The position numbers and the translations under genes are program-made. The notes under the pieces are model-generated. The model was not told the DNA's origin, searched no databases, and saw only the letters and a list, made by a program, of their open reading frames with translations. From assembly GCA_028752905.1 (NCBI GenBank), contig JAQNBH010000017.1, forward strand, positions 38,587,929 through 38,651,928: 64,000 nt of DNA, read 5' to 3'. The DNA is from Cladorhizidae sp. MBARI D1340-BT2 (lineage: Eukaryota; Porifera; Demospongiae; Poecilosclerida; Cladorhizidae). This document shows, piece after piece, positions 1-11,150 of the stretch (position 1 is its first letter; the number at the start of each line of letters is the position of its first letter).

Positions 1-1950
1 TACTACATAACAATTTAACATATTATTGCTGGAATCATCTCATACTTATGTAATACACAACTATAATAATTATGTCTACATTATGTACAACCAACTTTTT
101 ATGGATTTGTGTGAGAATTCATCAAAACATTATTATGCACTTCTTCCCATATTGTTACTTTGATTAAGTGTAACTGAACATGGATGCTTGGTTTCTAGGC
201 TAATGCATAGCAATCACCTTACAAGGCCTATCAATTTAAAGTGCTGTACAGGATTGATGGTTGGGAGCAAATCAAGTCATTTTGGAGTTTGCACTAACCT
301 TCATCACTCAAAATTAAAAGAAATATGTTGGAGCTAATTATTATTACAAAGACATGTCTAGAAGCTAGTTGACTTTCTTGTCGCTATGGAAAGTGGGAAA
401 AAGAGTTGTTTTAAAAATCATTGAAGCTGGTGTGGAGAAGAAAGAGGGAAGGAGATGGCAAATTTGTTAACAGTTTTATGCTTTCAAATGTGTACAAGAC
501 ACCTTACTCAAGTGTCATAAATGTCTGGCAAGATATTTGTGTGTATGTTGTGGAGTATACAATCTGATACACTTGCTTTGGCCTGCTTAATTACTTTTTT
601 AACCTTAAATTAAATTGAAAAATGAGAAGAGTGTGCATATTACTATAGTCAAATGTTTCATCTGTGGTATATAACTCCCCTTAGCATTAACATTATTCAT
701 GGTACCATGTTCTTTTAATGATATTCATTATTCTTTGTTTGTTCTGTATTGAGGCGGAGCCTCTGTTCTCATATATTGTGTCAGCTGCATAAAGAATGAC
801 AGTTTTTTAATCAATATTGTTTCTGCTCTAGCTCTCGCTAGCTAGTCGGGCTAATACACTAGTTTAGCTATAGCTCTCGCTTGCTCAAGATACTGATCAT
901 CTATTTACCATTAGTACAAAAACACAACTATAGATAATGTTATACAGGGCATTATAACGCGTATGTGTATATCAATGTGTTGGGGGAAGGGCTCTTACAA
1001 TAAACAAACAGAGATGGGGACAAATTGAGGGTGGTGTCTCAGCATGCTCACTGTGTATGCATCGTATTTGTACATTAATTGGAGTACTATTTATTCATTT
1101 AGCAGGTGCCACCTCACGAGTCAAGTGCAACTCTTCTCTTCGGATGATTTTGAAGCTGTTGCCAACAATATCAGCACATATTTTATGACAATACCATTTT
1201 TTGGTATGCTCAAAGTGCTAAAAACTTGTAAGTTAATTTTCCCCCCTAGGCAGATGACTCTTTTAAGGACTCTCGATTTGGAAGTGCCTTTTTGTAATGG
1301 CACTGGACTGGACAGCCATTTTCGAGAAAAATGCTAACTTTTGGCTTAGATGATTTGAGCATTCCATTTCCATTTAAGCATAATAGGGATGACAGTTCCA
1401 TTATCATACCCACCCCTTCTCAACCCTGCTGAATAGCTGCCAGAGAGGCAAGACAGATTAGTCCTAGTGACAATACTTCTGCGCTGTTTAGAGTCAGTTC
1501 TACAGGTTTCAGTAAAGCAGGGCTAGTAGAATGGCTTTCTTGCATGATTCAGTTTCCTAGTGGCTATGGCCTGGCCTGGGGAGCTTCATTGTTAAGAATT
1601 GCTTTATGTGTTGATTTATTATATCACGACATTGTTTTGGTTTATATGCTAACTGGATTTATTGTGAAGTCCACAAAGCAGTTTCCTGTTCCTGTTTTCT
1701 TATACTCGTGTGAATTATTTAGTAGGAAAATTAAAGATGTAACTTGAAATTGACTGAAAATATTGTTTGTTGTGGCAAAAAGTTGGCTTTTTTGAGATAA
1801 CAAAGTTAGAGACATCAATTTACCATTAGTACAAATGAAGGAGCTGGGCCACAGAGCAAGGCAATGTACTCGAGAGGTGAAGATGAGAGCTCTCTGTAGC
1901 TGTACAGAGAGGGAACACAGTATCTGTGGTGGTTAGTGGGGGGATTGGAC
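1..1950. other. Non-coding stretch, no gene recognised
   Basis: This is AT-rich sequence with only short open frames (the longest about 100 codons) and no family motif. The phrase 'tttaccattagtaca' occurs at about 905 and again at about 1819, so parts may be old interspersed repeat. I see no exon with convincing splice sites. Confidence 0.4.
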
Positions 1951-2005
1951 TAGGCTGATAATTAGATAACCTATATAATATACAGGTTATCTAATTATCA
2001 GCCTA
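1951..2005. repeat. Perfect inverted repeat, 22-bp arms, 11-nt loop
   Basis: The arm at 1951-1972 (taggctgataattagataac then ct) is the exact reverse complement of 1984-2005. The AT-only-type loop lies at 1973-1983. A transcript would form a perfect hairpin. It could be a tiny fold-back element or the fused ends of a MITE; there is no G/C-rich stem followed by a T run that would suggest a terminator. Confidence 0.85.
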
Positions 2006-2088
2006 TAGTTCCTATCTTGTTTTTCATTTATAAAATTTTTGATTGATTATTATTTTCATCATTATCATTATTTATTGTTTATAATTAT

Positions 2089-2952
<864 letters not shown>

Positions 2953-2954
2953 AA

Positions 2955-3866
2955 TTAATGGCCACGAAGAAAAGTATGCTTTTTAACCCCAAATACAATT
3001 GCCAGGGCTCCTTGTCCAATTGTGCATAATTTCTCTCTGCAGGTGCTAATGAACGTGAAGTATAAGCGGTGGGCTTGTCAGTGCCATCATCCATCCAGTG
3101 GGAAAGTACTACCCCCATATATACCATATGGCGAAGCATCACAAGCTACAACCAGCTTCTGATCTGGGTCATAATGAACCAGCACACATGGTGTGGTCAA
3201 TTTCTGTTTAGCCTCATTAAATGCCTTCTGTTCCTCAGGACTCCACCTCCAATGGATTTTGTAGCGACTTGTGCAGGGTTGCCAACTTGTTGGCTAGTTG
3301 CGGTAGAAAAGTAATTGACCAATCCCAGAAAAGAACGGAGCTGCGAAATGTTCTGAGGTGGAGGTGCATCAACTATTGCCCGAAACTTTTCTTTTGTTGG
3401 TTGAATTCCCTCGGCCTATATGTGTTGCCCCAAGTACTCAACAGCTAGTTGCATAAATGCACACTTCTCCTGCTTCGATTTGAATTCTTCTTGCTCCAGT
3501 CTCGTCAGGACTTCTCCGAGGGTTTTCCAGTGTTCCTGTTGGTCACCCCTGCGATTAAGATGTCATCTATGTAAACACATACATGTGACATACCTTGTAA
3601 AACACCTTCAATGGTCCGTTTGAAAATTGCAGGAACTGAAGACACTCCAAATGGCAAGCGAGGGTACTGCCATAGCCCCTTGTGTGTGTTGATAACCACG
3701 AATTTGTTCGACTCATCACGTGTGCGAGTTCCAACTTGTAAATGTCTTTCCATCCCCAAAGATGCCAGGAGCTCATGGATCTTAGGTAGAGGGTATGTCT
3801 CTACCTTTGATGCCTTGTTGACTGTAACTTTATAGTCCCCACATATTTGGATGGAGCCATCATTGG
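2955..3866 (-). pseudogene. Ty3/gypsy pol fragment: reverse transcriptase and RNase H, frameshifted
   Basis: Read on the minus strand, the fragment starts at about 3866 with the RT core. It shows the 'DYKVTVNK' block, 'YPLPKIHELLASLG' and the catalytic YIDD box at 3562-3573. Farther on (about 3150-2980) comes an RNase H segment with a 'CDASPYG'-like block and 'SRSLAPAERNYAQLDKE', which is characteristic of Ty3/gypsy elements. Several frameshifts separate these blocks, and the RNase H end runs into the ATT microsatellite, so integrase is missing. It is a dead copy. The upstream edge is a head-to-head junction with another pol fragment. Confidence 0.85.
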
Positions 3867-4416
3867 GACAGTTTGGAAGGCTGTAACCATGGCACTCAAG
3901 ACTGTGACACGCAGCCTCCCAATGGCATGTTGGCAAGACGTGCTCCCAAATGCGCTGCACTCATTGTGTTCTCTGCTGTGCACAGCCACCAACTGCAGTC
4001 CCCATGAGAGGCTCTTCAATTTTGAGAGACGCTCTTCCACGGGCAAATCGACACCCTCCTGGCTCATGAATCCTGGTCCAGTACTACTCAAGCAACATGT
4101 CCGTACCAGAAAGGATGAACCCCTAGTGGATGAAGTTGAGCTCCTGCAGGCCAACCCTAAATATGCACACATTCGGCATGCTGATGGACGAGAGACTACC
4201 GTATCGATCTGACACCTGGCTCCACCTGGTGATGTTATACTGAGTAATGACCTTCTGCCTGAGCCCGGTGCACCTGTGAACAGTGAAGTGGTGGGATGTA
4301 ATTTTGATGCGATCCAAAGACATGCTCCCAAAGCCCCTGTTCCTGCTACTGAGGATGCCCCGCTACTCAGACGTTCAGAGCGCAACAGGCGTGCGACTGA
4401 TAGACTCAACCTATGA
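3867..4416 (+). pseudogene. Ty3/gypsy pol C-terminus (integrase tail)
   Basis: The plus-strand frame from about 3862 reads through the end of an integrase: 'LHSLCSLLCTATN', 'PHERLFNFERRSSTG', then 'DEVELLQANPKYAHIRH' and 'DGRETTVS'. One stop (4210) interrupts it, and the frame goes on to a basic tail 'RRSERNRRATDRLNL' before the stop near 4414. This is the usual 3' end of gypsy pol. Zinc-binding and catalytic integrase parts are absent. It is fused head to head with the minus-strand RT fragment near 3862-3870, so the two pieces come from different copies or from a rearranged one. Confidence 0.8.
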
Positions 4417-4796
4417 ACATCTGAAAGGATGGGGTGAATGTTATAACTTTGTCAAATGTTTTTCATTTCCCATTTTTCCCTCCCTCCCTTTTTCTGCATG
4501 TGGTCATTTAGTTATCTTACCTTACCTGATTGTGATTGTCATCCTTGTTTGCTGTGTTGGAGTTTTAAGATGATAAGAGCCAAATGTTCTGAAGGCAATT
4601 CCTTTTCCTGATTATATCACACAGACTGTGTGTGTGTGATATGATGTGCATGTGTGGCTGGTGTGTGGCCTGCTCGTTGTTCCCCCCCCCCCCTAGGTGA
4701 GGATATCTAGTCCACCCAGCTCCTCTTGAGGTTGTGAGCTCGTCCTTCTCGCAAGAAAAAGATCACAGAGCTATTGGCCATATAGAGTTACATGTA

Positions 4797-5116
4797 CGCA
4801 ACCCCTACCCAGCCACCCTGGTTAGTCCAGCCACCCTAGTTAGTCCAGCAAACCAGCCACCCTGGTTAGTCCAGCAACCCTAGTTAGTGCAGCCACCCTA
4901 GTTAGTGCAGCCACCCTGACTACTGCAGCCACCCTGACTAGTACAGCCTTCCTGGTTAATGCAGCCACCCTGGTTAGTGCAGCCACCCTGGTTAGTGCAG
5001 CCACCCCAGCTACCCTGGTTAATCCAGTTAGTCCAGTTATCCTGGTCCCTGGTTAGTGGATCCACCCTGGTCCCTGGTTAGTGCAGCCATCCTGGTTAGT
5101 CCAGCCACCTGGTTAG
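4797..5116. repeat. Minisatellite with 'ccaccctggttagtgcag'-type unit (about 18 bp)
   Basis: About 17 imperfect copies of a unit close to cagccaccctggttagtc. Related units recur at about 6885-7005, just before the second LTR-like segment, so the array may be part of the LTR or of its 5' flank. Confidence 0.85.
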
Positions 5117-5555
5117 ACACTGGGTCAGTCGATAGACCATTTCCCTTGGTACGTGTACCACCTTTATTCCATCACTTCAAATCCTCCACCTCTTGACCAC
5201 GCATGAATGTGCACACTCTTGTGGTGGCACCGCCTCCATGGATGGCTACTACCCAAGGGAAGCCGAGATTAAATATTCTACTCAACCTTGAATTCCAAGC
5301 CAATCTCATACAGTCACCAGGCTTATGCATATGATTGTACATGAACTCAGAGTCACAAGACTCATTGTATCACAGCATGTAGCTTAGAATTATGTAAATA
5401 GCCTTATAAGGAAGTAGCTGCGCTGGGCAGGCAGTCTTTTTCTAAAAGGAGCCCGCCCAAAGCTAGGGGATTTAGTAATCTTTACTGTATTGTGACTGAG
5501 AGAGTCTCACTGTGGAGAACAGTGGATAAGTTGTATATCTCACCACATCTGGTGT
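5117..5555 (+). mobile_element. Probable 5' LTR of a degraded LTR retroelement, with primer-binding site
   Basis: This segment has a TATA-like 'cttataagg' near 5402, a pyrimidine/purine-rich end, and 'tggtgtcagcgggc' at about 5551, which looks like a tRNA primer-binding site (inference). The stretch at about 5337-5384 (tgtacatga... cacagcatgtag) recurs with small changes at about 7111-7152, as expected for an LTR pair. Exact limits cannot be set by eye. Confidence 0.55.
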
Positions 5556-6740
5556 CAGCGGGCTACAAACTTCACTGAACTGAAGCAAAATAAAGCTACC
5601 AAACCCTACAGAAGAAGGAAGGCAGACTGCCTATAGGACAGCAGCTCTACTTCTAGCTAAAGAAGCAGCTACACTATGCTGGATGAGAAATCAGACTCCA
5701 GGCCAGCCGACCCCAACCCCCTAGAATCTACCTCACAGTCTGGGAGAACTGAACGTTCTCCGAACTAAGCCAAAAGGTGTAAGTAAAGATAAAAGTAATA
5801 AAATTCTGCCTACTCCTGCAGAACATGGAGGGAGGAAACACTGAACCACCTTCTTTACCTGAGAACCTGAGCATGCAGAATAGATGAAGAGCCCACCATG
5901 TCTAAAGCATCACCCTAAGGGAATAAACGACTCGATTACAATGATACTCCAGATGCAGCAACAAGCAGCCGATGACAGGAGAGAAGAAGCTCAACAATGG
6001 AGGGCCGACTCTGACTGATAGCCACATTCCTGGCTGATAGGGAAGCCCAGGCCAAAGAAGAAAAGCAACTGGCTGATGAACAGCAGTAGCAGCCGAACAG
6101 AAGCTGAAGAGACAAAAAGCAAGCCATTGAGGACCAAAAGGCTTTATTCATTGAGGGCACAAGCAGACATACTAGAGAACGAGCAACAGGCCAGACGGGA
6201 GGCAGAGTATAGAAGAGAAGAACAGGAGGCTACTAGATGAGCTGAAGACAGAGCAATGGACAAGAACCTACCTCACCTAGCAAATTTCTCAGGATCAGAT
6301 GACATCGATGTGTTTTTACCACACTTTGAGCAGCAGATGTCAGCCAACAATGTCTCTCCCTGCTACTAGGTTAACCATGTCCTCCAAACTCTAGATTCCA
6401 GAAGAAGCAGAGTGGTATTGCAGCTCCCTGCTTCATAGGCCAATGACTACACCCAAGTCAAGGAGGTATTGCTGAAATTATTCAACAAACTTTCAGGGTA
6501 CGCTGGCAGAACCTCATAATCTCAGGCCAGAGGAATTATACAGGGAGACAGCTACCATAGGGCTATTCTCTGGATGGATGGAGCCAGAGAAGAGCTCCGT
6601 GATTTAATTGCTACAGAACACTTACTCAACTTGCTTCTCCCACACATACAGACTTTAGTCACAGTGATCAGAAGCCCAAGACACCCCTTGCAATGATGAA
6701 CCTTGCTGATGACCTTACCCGGAATATGAAGCCACAGTAG
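5556..6740 (+). pseudogene. Degenerate gag region of an LTR retroelement
   Basis: The leader after the primer-binding site is followed by frames broken by many stops. The clearest block, at about 6255-6520, reads 'MDKNLPHLANFSGSDDID', then 'VFLPHFEQQM' and 'LLKLFNKLSGYAGRTS'. This is the typical opening of the gag matrix/capsid of Ty3/gypsy relatives. A Glu/Gln/Arg-rich stretch (about 5950-6250) precedes it, as in many gag N-termini. No protease or RT follows before the second LTR-like segment, so the element has lost pol. Confidence 0.6.
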
Positions 6741-6884
6741 GACTACAAGGGCAGAAGTGACACTGACAACCATCATGGTAATAGAATCTACAATAGGAGC
6801 TGGAACCGCCATCAACAGCAGCCACACAGTTTAAGTGCAGAACTTCCAGTCCCAGTCTCAACCACCCTTCCTGGAACCACTGTT

Positions 6885-7155
6885 TAGTGCACCCATCCTG
6901 GTTAGTACAGCCACCCTGATTAGTACAGGCCACCGTGGTTAGTCCAGCCACCCTAGTTATTCCACCCTAGTTAGTGATCCATTGATTCCTGGTCCCTGGT
7001 TAGTGCAGAAGGAGCTATAAAGTGGTAACTGCAAGTTTTTGTATTGCTAACTAGTAATGTCCCTCAATCATACAGATATCAGATCTGATCATCATAAATG
7101 TATTCAGAATTGTACATGACCTCACAAGACTCAATGTATCACAGCATGTAGTGCA
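6885..7155 (+). mobile_element. Probable 3' LTR fragment matching the segment at 5117-5385
   Basis: The minisatellite-like 'ccaccctggttagt' units and the following block at 7111-7152 (tgtacatgacctcacaagac...) repeat the order seen at 5040-5384. Similarity fades after the 'cacagcatgtag' block, so the LTR looks truncated. Together the two segments bracket the gag remnant. Confidence 0.5.
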
Positions 7156-7559
7156 ATAAGCAGGGAGCAAGTGGTCAGGCTGGTCAGGCCTTGGCCTGAC
7201 CAATATTGATGTCATTGTGGGCATATCAATGATACAATTTTGCAGTTTTGTACAGTGGCTCACTAAATATGTTGTTTGGATTTGCAATGCAGTGTTGTTG
7301 ATAGCAACCTCAGTATTTTGCCAAGGAGGTTATTCTTTGCCACTTTGTAGTGTTAATTAAATAGGTCACAGTCAGTGTGTTTGACGTTGCAGCTGTTGTC
7401 AAACCACAGGGTGTTTTTCACATTGCACTGACAGCAAGAATAATTAAGAGAGTGTACAAGATCACCTGATGATCATAATTATGATGATACAATACATGCT
7501 GTTCAGTGGTGCAGTGAGTTGCTGTTGAGCTATGGCAAGCTGTAGTTTTAGTTTTCATC

Positions 7560-8752
7560 CTCCCGAAATTTCTGATGCTCCACATCAACCTGGTCAAAGC
7601 TTTAGGTTTCCAAAGTGCTCCTTTGGAAAGAAACTGCTGCATCACGATCATTTCAAGTATAGCTGAAGATTTAGCCTACTGTCATACTTGTGTAATGAGT
7701 TATTTCAGAAAGAAGATGAGAACTTCCAAAACAGATCCAGCATTTGTTATTGTTGTGCACCTTATGACCAGGCCTATATAAACAGTTTTTTATAGATATT
7801 TCAGGTCTGCAAGGGTTATTCTAATTGGAAGGATGCTGTTCTGTCATTTAAAACTAGTGGTTGCCACCTCGAAACATAATACTTAGTTTGCCTAAGCACA
7901 TTGGTGTACAACTTTCTCAGCCATTTGCCATGTTACTGAAGATTTTATCTCACATCAGGGTATTAGCTAGGCAAGGTCTAGCATTTCGAGGTGATGGTGA
8001 ATCTGAAAATGATAGCAATTTTGTTCAGTTTCTCAAGTGTGCCGGTGATGCATTAACCATGAACTGGTTGCAGAAGATAAACATCACACAAAATTTAAAA
8101 TGAAACTTTGAAGAATCTTGCTTTACAGGTACTTCGTAATATTGTTGGTGATCTCCAAAAATCACCCTTTTTAACCATAATAATTGATGAAACTGCCAAT
8201 CTAATCGTGAAGTCACCATTGTTATTCCAAGAGTGATGAAGATTTTGAAGTGTATGAGGAGATTTTTGGCTTTATGAGGTAGATTCTATTGGTGCTTGTC
8301 TCACAAAAGTAATCAAGGACTGCTTGTTGCCAATCAGTAAACTTCATGGTCAATGCTATGATGGCTGCAGCACAATGAGCGGTACAAAAACAGGAGTTGC
8401 TATTCCTAAGAGGATATCAGAAGAGAAACAATGTGCTGCTATGGGCATTCCTTAAATCTTGCTGCTAGTGACTCTATCAAAAAGTTGGAAGTTATGGTTT
8501 TTGTTCTTTTTACAAAGATGATTTCCATCCTGAGGTTCTTCAAGTGCAGTTGCTGGAATTTCAGTGAATTCAGAAGGAAAAGTATGGTGAAAAGAATCAC
8601 AACACGACTACAATTTCTGATATCAAGTTATTCTTTTCTGACTTGACTGTTGGTAAGAAAATTTTGCTTCCTCAATTTTGTTGAGTTTTCAAACTTATTT
8701 TGATCATACCAGCCACCAATTCTACATCAGAAAGATCATTCAGTGCTGGAAT
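7560..8752 (+). pseudogene. Decayed hAT-superfamily transposase (TTF zinc finger / DUF4371 type)
   Basis: The pieces are collinear but in shifting frames. 'HQPGQSFRFPKCSFGKK' lies at 7583, a zinc-finger end 'GYSNWKDAV' at about 7818, and 'LARQGLAFRGDGESENDSN' at about 7960-8020. A 'CYDGCSTMSGTKTGVA' box (second catalytic Asp) follows at about 8355-8400. A C-terminal dimerisation block 'PATNSTSERSFSAG' lies at about 8710-8752. These are hallmarks of the animal hAT family often annotated as zinc finger MYM-type 1-like. Several stops and frameshifts make it non-functional. It is not the same family as the hAT copies at 26.7 and 43.4 kb. Confidence 0.78.
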
Positions 8753-8879
8753 GACAACCCAGTGCCATTCCCAGACATAACGACTCCACCACTAATGGAA
8801 CCACAACCACAACCAATAATGGAAGATAATGGGGAACTCATTACGGAACAAAAGGATCTAGAAGGTTCTTCGGTCCACT

Positions 8880-9290
8880 GAGTGGGCAGTTGGATCACAT
8901 GATCTGAAAGGGATATAAAAGGACTAATCAGCTGACAGTCAGGGAGATCTGAACTGGACTACATTTATTGTATGTTGGTGTAATGCTCTGTATCTTTTGA
9001 CAAAATGATAGTATATAATTAATCTACCAATGAGGGTAGGGTGTCAAAGGGGTAGAACCGAGACAAGGTCTGGAAGGAATCAGGCCGAAGTTCGGTATAC
9101 CGATCTAGGTCTAGGTAGGGTGGTAGAGGCTAGCATCAGGAGATACCTAGGCGTCGCGGGAGGAGTTACCCATAGTAGCCAGCCGCTTGGGCTACTGGTG
9201 ATTATTATTATTATTAGCTGTCTGAAGCAGGAAGGTCTTAGATGGATCAGAGTGGGTAATTTCCCTGGTGGTGGAAGTGGTGGGATCTTC
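8880..9290 (+). mobile_element. LTR-like segment with TATA box and primer-binding site
   Basis: 'gatataaaaggactaatcag' at about 8910 closely resembles 'gatatataaggactgaccag' at about 15945. Each lies about 330-350 bp before a 'gg(a)(c)gcggtggg / ggaagtggtgggatcttc' motif (here about 9268-9288), which looks like a gypsy-type primer-binding site. I therefore read both as LTRs of related elements. Exact ends are not set. Confidence 0.55.
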
Positions 9291-9479
9291 TAGAGAGAGG
9301 AGATCCCTCTTGACCAGCCAGTAGCAAGAGCAAAGGAGTTGTATAGCTTGGAAGGAGACAGTCTGGGCACGGCCCTTAGACTTGTAAACCCAACCTTCAT
9401 TAGCCAGGAGAAGACCTAGGAAGAGGTTTTGTGGATTTGACCTAATTGAAAGAAGAAAGCAATTTTTGGGGGTTCTCAG

Positions 9480-9729
9480 GAATATTCTTTTCCCCTCCCA
9501 ACCTCAAGTCTGAGGAGAGAGACTAAGGTCTACGAGGAAGCGCCGAGGCAGACACGGCAATACTCCAGAGACTGCTATCCTCATCGATCCCATGGATCGC
9601 TTCCTCAGCCAATGGATCCTCATCGATCAGAGGAGCGCTGAACAAGAGTAGCAGAAGAGAGAAGAAAGGGAGGAACGGCTGGAATGCCAGTAGGCCAGGA
9701 AGCACTCGACAAACGGAGATGAGAGGAAG
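9480..9729 (+). pseudogene. gag N-terminal fragment of the same gypsy family as 16318
   Basis: At about 9592 the plus strand reads 'MDRFLSQWILIDQRSAEQE', which parallels 'PIYQFLQQWIQIDNADRTRG' at 16334. Both are followed by a Glu/Arg-rich stretch. The fragment stops where minus-strand Harbinger transposase sequence begins (about 9735). Confidence 0.55.
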
Positions 9730-10140
9730 CTAGGAGAGAGCAGGACGCATGACTACATGTTTTCCATCAATAGCTCCCACAATGTAGAAATTTTCATAAC
9801 TGTTCAAACCCTTCACTTTCCATTCCATAGCAGTAGTTGGCTGTTGCAAGTATTGAGGTAGTAATACATTCCAGATGGCATCACATGTGCTCTCAATGAT
9901 TCCACTGACAGTTGAGTGGCCCACACGGTAGCTAAATGAAATTGTTTGCATTGAGTCACCAGTAACCAGATATCGGCTAGTCTTTCGTCAGGTGGAATAG
10001 CTAGACGAAACCTGGTGTCTTCCCATCTGATAGAGGGACAAACAACGCTAAGTAAATGTGCAAACCTCTGTGGTGTCATGTGTAGAAGCTCTGGTGATCT
10101 CCAAGCCTCATTTCTGAGATCAAGGCATGATATTCTCCTT
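9730..10140 (-). pseudogene. PIF/Harbinger transposase fragment (DDE_Tnp_4 type)
   Basis: Reading leftwards, 'MTPQRFAHLLSVVCPSI' and 'DTRFRLAIPPDERLAD' (10079-9960) are followed after a frameshift by 'FSYRVGHSTVSGIIEST' and 'NFYIVGAIDGKHVVMRPA' (9951-9733). This is the N-terminal half of a Harbinger nuclease, ending just after the first catalytic Asp in 'GAIDGKHV'. The rest is absent. The flank switches directly to the gypsy gag fragment, so either one element inserted into the other or a deletion joined them. Confidence 0.82.
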
Positions 10141-10304
10141 TTGTACCCCTACTTTGAAATATTTTCCTCCCCTCTGCTGCCTTCTTTTACACCTCCTCGG
10201 CAGCAATAATAACAGCAGGAGCCTTGTTCTGTTATAGGTGGGCAAAGTTGCTTGAGTTCAAGGTTCATAAGTTGTCAGGTGCAGTGTAAATGGCATGACT
10301 TAAT

Positions 10305-10382
10305 GTAAGACTTTACGTTACGTTACGGGTAAGTTGTTATGTTACGTTACGTTACGGGTAAGTTGTTATGTTATGTTAAGTC
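10305..10382. repeat. Short tandem repeat of 'ttacgttacgttacgggtaagttgtta'
   Basis: Two to three copies of a 30-35-bp unit that is itself built from ttacg pentamers. Confidence 0.8.
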
Positions 10383-10533
10383 TGTAGTGTTAATCAGCCT
10401 TTACGATGAGCAGCAGTTTTTGAAGCACACCTCCACATAGGAATCAATGAAGCAAAGTCACATCCATGGAGGTTGTGAAAAAATTTGTCGAAGGTTCTCT
10501 GTGATTCTGGGAAATTTCATGTCATTTAACTAA

Positions 10534-11150
10534 CTAACTAGCTCTGCAGAAATGGCCCTCACCAATACCAATAACAAAATCATCTCTGCGATTCTCACAA
10601 AAGCAACCACATATCCAGCAGTATAGCTTTTTCTCAAATTTCAACCATTTTCGCTGTATAATGCTGCCATCGGTTTCTTTCAGCATGAAAATTTCCACGG
10701 AGAAAGGAATAATTTGTGTTGGCTGCTCTGGCTGCATTGAAAGAAAATCAAGTTTAGCCTTTAGATTCCTTGGGCAATTCTATTGCAGCAACAGTTCCTG
10801 AAGACATGCCTGAAGATGTGCTAGCTATTTCAGTTGTGCACCGGGCACAGCACCATTGTGTCTCCATTAGTTCTGGTTGATCATGTTGTGACTTCAGTAT
10901 ATTGCTATGACTTCTACAGATTCAGTAGCATTAGTTGGGTCCCAGATGTTGAGTTTAGTATATCGTGATGGATTAACTGGTCATCTGTGGAATCTTGTGC
11001 TGAATATCCAGAATGTTTTCTTGGAAAACATATATTTTTTTGTCCACCCTGTTTTGACACATTGAGGAGATCCCTTCTCCTTCCTTTTTTCTGACTCTTT
11101 CCCTTCTTCTCTTGGTTCATTTCAATGATTGCTGACAACAAAGGAAAAGG
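10534..11150 (-). pseudogene. Possible hAT TTF-type zinc-finger fragment
   Basis: On the minus strand 'RKWLKFEKKLYCWICGCF' (about 10655-10600) resembles the W-x-C-x2-C entry of a TTF-type zinc finger. A Lys/Gln-rich stretch 'QEKKGKSQKKGRRR' lies upstream (about 11105-11060). There are no catalytic blocks, so the assignment is tentative and these could be unrelated sequences. Confidence 0.25.

Noticed and set aside
1044..1337. A 97-codon open frame
   Set aside because: No recognisable motif, no clear splice or promoter context, and an overlapping minus-strand frame of similar quality.
3801..4409. A 202-codon minus-strand frame opposite the integrase tail
   Set aside because: The plus strand shows clear gypsy pol motifs; the minus frame is its shadow except for the RT part beyond 3866.
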